64,000 nt of DNA from Aminobacter anthyllidis (lineage in GTDB: Bacteria > Pseudomonadota > Alphaproteobacteria > Rhizobiales > Rhizobiaceae), in assembly GCF_018555685.1 (NCBI RefSeq), contig NZ_JAFLWW010000003.1, positions 828,139-892,138 of the forward strand, written 5' to 3'. Every line of letters starts with the position of its first letter. Position 1 is the first letter of the stretch. The notes under the pieces were generated by a model that saw nothing but the letters and a program-made list of their open reading frames with translations, ran no database searches and was not told the DNA's origin. A program made the position numbers and the translations under genes. This document shows positions 60,951 to 64,000 of the stretch, in pieces.

Positions 60951-60978
60951 AGATGTCCAGGATCGCTCCTGGACATCT
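60951..60978 (-). promoter_or_regulatory. Hairpin between rhodanese and yeeE
   Basis: AGATGTCCAGGA / TCCTGGACATCT, perfect 12-bp stem with a 4-nt loop and no T-run. Could protect the rhodanese mRNA 3' end or attenuate transcription. Confidence 0.7.
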
Positions 60979-61006
60979 TCATGTCGGGCCTGCCCTTGTC
61001 TGGCGA

Positions 61007-61930
61007 TCAGTTGCCGGGCTGCACGGGGCGTGCCGGATCGGCGGCCCACTCGGCCATCGAGCCGTCATACATCTTGGTGTTCTTGTTGCCTTCAACCTCG
61101 CTCAGGCCGAACCACACCACCGACGCCCAGTGGCCGGTGTTGCAGAAGGCGATGTTCTGCTCGTCCTTGGCGAGACCGACCGACTGCGACAGGCTGCCGA
61201 CGGTTTCCTTCGAGGCGAAGGACGCCTTGTCGGCATCGTAGAGCTTGGTGTTCTCAAGATTCTTCGAGCCGGGGATGGTGCCGGCAACGCGGACGACCGG
61301 GCTCTTGGCCTCGCCCTTGAACTGCGCGGCCGGGCGGCCGTCGATCAGCTTGATGCCTTCGGCGCGCGCCTTCTCGACGTCGGCGGTGGTCGCCAGGAGC
61401 GCCTGCTTCAGCTCGCCCTTGAAGGCGACGGCCGCAGGCTTGGCCACATCGGTGGCGAGTTCGCCGCCGGCGGCTTCCCAGGCGCGCGCGCCGCCGTCGA
61501 GGATCGACACGGCATCATGGCCGAGCACCTTGAAGGTCCAGTAGACGCGGGTGGCACCGCCGAACTCGGAGGAGTCGGTGCCGTTCGGCACGATCACCAC
61601 ATGGCTGTCGTTGCTGACGCCCAGCGCGCCGATGGTCTTGGTAATCGTCTCCAGCGGCGGCAGCATGCCGGGAACGCCGTTCACCTCGGCGCGCCAGCCG
61701 GCCGTCGCATAAGGCGCGCTCACGGCACCCGGCACATGGCCCTTGGCATAGGGGTTGGCGCCGTCCTTGGCGGCGTCGCGCACGTCGATCACGACGAGGC
61801 TCTTGTTGCCGAGGTTGGATTTGAGCCAGGCAGCGTCGACAAGCGGCTTGTCGGTCAGGCGTTCGGCCTGCGCGCCGGTGGCGAAGGCCAAGCCTGCAGT
61901 AATGACAGCAGCCAACAGAGAAAAGCGCAT
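61007..61930 (-). CDS. Periplasmic two-domain rhodanese (sulfurtransferase)
   Basis: 307 residues with a signal peptide (SLLAAVITAGLAFATGAQA). Two rhodanese domains: the first degenerate, with LVVIDVRDAAKDGANPYAKG but no Cys; the second carries the catalytic C in NIAFCNTGHWAS, near residue 263. Matches thiosulfate/mercaptopyruvate-type sulfurtransferases. Export to the periplasm fits loading of the YeeE transporter. Confidence 0.9.
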   Translation of the reverse strand: MRFSLLAAVITAGLAFATGAQAERLTDKPLVDAAWLKSNLGNKSLVVIDVRDAAKDGANPYAKGHVPGAVSAPYATAGWRAEVNGVPGMLPPLETITKTIGALGVSNDSHVVIVPNGTDSSEFGGATRVYWTFKVLGHDAVSILDGGARAWEAAGGELATDVAKPAAVAFKGELKQALLATTADVEKARAEGIKLIDGRPAAQFKGEAKSPVVRVAGTIPGSKNLENTKLYDADKASFASKETVGSLSQSVGLAKDEQNIAFCNTGHWASVVWFGLSEVEGNKNTKMYDGSMAEWAADPARPVQPGN

Positions 61931-62217
61931 CGGACAACTCCAGGGAAAAAGATTCTAAAAACAGGTGTTGAGCACATTAGTAATCCGGAATCGCGCCGCA
62001 AACACGGTATCGGAGACCCTAATCGACGACGATCTCGAAACGAATTACGAGAAATTGGGAGAGAAATAGAATCTCATTCCTTACATCAAGTCGCATGTTC
62101 ATATGCGGAATAAAGAATATAACCCCTTCACAAATCGGTCTATTACGACGACTTTCTGATCAACGCCGCCGAGCCGATGATTTGGGCCGCAGCAAAGGCT
62201 CATGAGGGGACAAAGGC

Positions 62218-63804
62218 ATGCGTTTGCTCAAGGCGATGGTTGCAGCGATTTTCGGGACGGCTCTCGCCGTCTCGGTTGCGTTTGCCCATACGCCTGAAGA
62301 TACGCTTGTCGTTGCCGATGCCATTGACGACGTGGTGACGCTCGATCCGGGCGAAGTTGGCGAGGTCGGCGGCGTCCTGACCAGCAGCCAGATCTATCAG
62401 TCGCTGGTCAGCTTCGACGTCAATGACCCCACCAAGATCATCGGCCTGCTCGCCGAGAGTTGGACGATTTCGTCCGACGGCAAGACCTTCACCTTCAAGA
62501 TGAACCCGAAAGCCCGCTTTGCCTCAGGCAATCCGGTGACCGCATGGGACGCCGAATTCTCGCTGCGGCGGGTAATTCACCTCAAGTCGCGCTCGGCCTT
62601 CATCATCGGCCAGTTCGGGTTTTCGCCAGACAATGTCGACGACCGCATCAAGGCGCTCGATGATCAGACCCTGGTCATCACGATCGCCGACACCTACTCG
62701 CCGAGTTTCCTGTTTTACTGCCTGTCGTCCTATATGGGCGCCATCGTCGACAGCAAGACCGTCAAGGCGCACGAGGTCGATGGCGACTACGGCAATGGCT
62801 GGCTCAAGGCACAGAACTCCGCCGGATCAGGTCCGTTTGTGCTCAGCAAATGGCAGCCGCGGGAGTCGATCCTGCTGACGCGCAACGGCAACTACTGGGG
62901 CACGCCGGCCAAGATCGAGCACGTGCTGATCCGCCACGTCGCCGAAAGCTCGGCCCAGCGCTGGTTGCTCGAAACCGACGAGATCGACATCGCCAACCGG
63001 CTCGGGCCCAACGATTTCGATACCCTCACCAACAACCCGAAGCTGGCCATCGTCCACGGCCGCTCGGGCAACATCTATTACATGGGTCTCAACGTCCGGA
63101 ACCAGTATCTCGCCAACCCCAAGGTGGTCGAGGCGATGAAATACCTTGTCGACTACCAGGGCATCGTCGACACCATTTCGCGCGGCACCATGGAAGTGCA
63201 TCAGACGCTGGTGCCCAACGGCTTCCTCGGCGCCATCGCCTACAAGCCGTTCAGCTTCGACCTCGACAAGGCGAAGGAACTGCTGGCCGAAGGCGGCGTC
63301 AGTGGCGAGTTCTCGCTCGACATGGTGGTGTGGGACACCCAGCCTTTCACCGATTTTGCCAAGGCGATCCAGGCAACCATGGCGCAGGCTGGCGTCCAGC
63401 TCAATCTGCAGGTCGTCGGCGGCCGCGAGTGGCTCGACCGCTACCGCAACCACGACCTCGACATCTGGCTTGGCCTGTGGGGGCCCGACTACCCCGATCC
63501 GCACTCCAACGCCAAGGCCTTCGCGGTCAACAAGCAGGACGCACCCGACGGCTCCGACAGCCTGGCCGACCGGTTCGGCTGGAACGCCGGCGCACTTTCA
63601 CCCGATGCCATGGCCGCCGTGCGCGAACAGGACACCGCCAAGCGCAAGGCCATGTACGAGGCGATCCAGAAGGTGCACACCGACACGTCGCCTTTCATCA
63701 TGATGTTCCAGGAAGTGCGCAAGGTCGGCATAAGCGCCCGGATCAAGGGCCTGATGATGGGCACGACGTTCGCCGACGACCGGTATTGGGCGGTTTCGAA
63801 GTAA
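62218..63804 (+). CDS. Peptide-type ABC binding protein
   Basis: 528 residues. Signal peptide (MVAAIFGTALAVSVAFA), then SBP family 5 features: LVVADAIDDVVTLDPGEVGE, AESWTISSDGKTFTFKMNPK, DIWLGLWGPDYPDPHSNAKA. No permease genes follow before the window end; a terminator and a minus-strand gene lie downstream. Ligand unknown. Divergent from the rhodanese gene with 287 bp between; that region is AT-rich and holds CGCAT-N6-ATGCG at 62092-62107. Confidence 0.9.
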   Translation: MRLLKAMVAAIFGTALAVSVAFAHTPEDTLVVADAIDDVVTLDPGEVGEVGGVLTSSQIYQSLVSFDVNDPTKIIGLLAESWTISSDGKTFTFKMNPKARFASGNPVTAWDAEFSLRRVIHLKSRSAFIIGQFGFSPDNVDDRIKALDDQTLVITIADTYSPSFLFYCLSSYMGAIVDSKTVKAHEVDGDYGNGWLKAQNSAGSGPFVLSKWQPRESILLTRNGNYWGTPAKIEHVLIRHVAESSAQRWLLETDEIDIANRLGPNDFDTLTNNPKLAIVHGRSGNIYYMGLNVRNQYLANPKVVEAMKYLVDYQGIVDTISRGTMEVHQTLVPNGFLGAIAYKPFSFDLDKAKELLAEGGVSGEFSLDMVVWDTQPFTDFAKAIQATMAQAGVQLNLQVVGGREWLDRYRNHDLDIWLGLWGPDYPDPHSNAKAFAVNKQDAPDGSDSLADRFGWNAGALSPDAMAAVREQDTAKRKAMYEAIQKVHTDTSPFIMMFQEVRKVGISARIKGLMMGTTFADDRYWAVSK

Positions 63805-63841
63805 TCTGTCTTAGCCTGGGCAATTCTCCCCTGCACCCAAC

Positions 63842-63870
63842 AAAAAACCGGGCGGCTGTCGCCGCCCGGT
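63842..63870 (-). terminator. Intrinsic terminator of the Gly-rich gene
   Basis: ACCGGGCGGC / GCCGCCCGGT, perfect 10-bp stem with a 4-nt loop; on the minus strand followed by a run of Ts (A42-A46 on the plus strand). Confidence 0.85.
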
Positions 63871-63906
63871 ATCTCTAGCGTGTTGCCCGGTCAGGTTCGG
63901 TCAGGC

Positions 63907-64000
63907 TCAGCCACCGGCGCCGCCGCCCGAGCCGCCGCCAGCACCACCGGCGCCGCCACCCGAGCCACCACCGCCACCGCCAGCACCGCCACCGTCGGAA
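63907..64000 (-). CDS. Gly-rich protein, C-terminal fragment (rest outside window)
   Basis: The last 30 or so codons on the minus strand are Gly/Ala/Ser repeats (GGGAGGGGGGSGGGAGGAGG type), ending TGA at 63907-63909. The 5' part is beyond the window. A terminator follows. The sequence gives no hint of function. Confidence 0.55.
   Translation of the reverse strand, partial: SDGGGAGGGGGGSGGGAGGAGGGSGGGAGG

Noticed and set aside
59160..61241. 693-codon plus-strand open frame through the sulfur operon
   Set aside because: It covers three supported minus-strand genes and translates to low-complexity Arg/Ala/Gln sequence.
1..64000. CRISPR arrays, insertion sequences, phage or plasmid functions
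   Set aside because: No spaced direct-repeat array, transposase, integrase or replication protein is visible; only short intergenic palindromes were found.

Overview
The window looks like a chromosomal segment of a high-GC alphaproteobacterium of the Hyphomicrobiales, most probably a Mesorhizobium/Aminobacter-like member of the Phyllobacteriaceae. The evidence is a complete CtrA-type cell-cycle gene set (chpT, ctrA, sciP), an eipA-like DUF1134 gene, a NolR-like ArsR regulator, a PhnE2 with a large insert, and short palindromic intergenic repeats of the kind abundant in rhizobia. I see no insertion sequence, prophage, CRISPR array or rRNA. Species cannot be fixed from the sequence alone.

Layout. 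Positions 1-12.3 kb hold the 3' end of leuA and unlinked housekeeping or hypothetical genes (TPR protein, alpha/beta hydrolase, metallophosphoesterase, NUDIX, glutathionyl-hydroquinone reductase-like, GNAT, SDR, HugZ-like, ArsR, SpoU methyltransferase, a membrane-anchored coiled coil). Positions 12.4-18.1 kb form a cell-cycle/envelope block: eipA, chpT, an orphan receiver protein, ctrA, a fliJ-like gene, an HxlR/oxidoreductase pair, and sciP. The upstream regions of eipA, ctrA and sciP carry CtrA-like half-sites, and that of ctrA has a cluster of GANTC sites. Positions 18.3-29.2 kb hold mnmA, a Gfo/Idh/MocA oxidoreductase, tRNA-Met(CAT), a LysR regulator with a divergent DUF1127-like small ORF, a TadG-like protein, and a two-gene penicillin-binding-protein operon divergent from an AmpR-like regulator.

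Positions 29.3-38.0 kb form one long minus-strand operon: a polyamine-type ABC importer, a flavin monooxygenase-like protein, two CMD/AhpD-fold proteins, an XRE-cupin regulator and an opine dehydrogenase-family enzyme. This is probably uptake and processing of an unidentified amino compound. Positions 38.4-54.0 kb hold a split C-P lyase system: phnF divergent from phnGHIJKL plus a hexapeptide transferase, then gltS, a Tim44-like gene and a GFA gene, then phnCDE1E2, a DUF1045 gene and phnM. Both halves are preceded by Pho-box-like direct repeats, so the transporter and the lyase are probably co-induced by phosphate starvation. phnN and phnP are not in the window; the DUF1045 protein carries both H-x-T motifs of 2H phosphoesterases and could replace PhnP.

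Positions 53.9-58.7 kb hold an XRE-cupin regulator, an FAD amino-acid-oxidase-like enzyme, an orphan peptide-type binding protein and a beta-lactamase-fold serine hydrolase, plausibly a peptide or D-amino-acid scavenging module. Positions 58.7-61.9 kb hold a four-gene minus-strand unit: a periplasmic two-domain rhodanese, a YeeE/YedE sulfur transporter, a 133-residue protein made of about a dozen Pro-Cys-Ala-Ala repeats that is translationally coupled to the transporter, and a His-rich protein. I consider this the most intriguing system here, a possible sulfur- or metal-handling pathway. The window ends with another orphan peptide-binding protein and the C-terminus of a Gly-rich protein.
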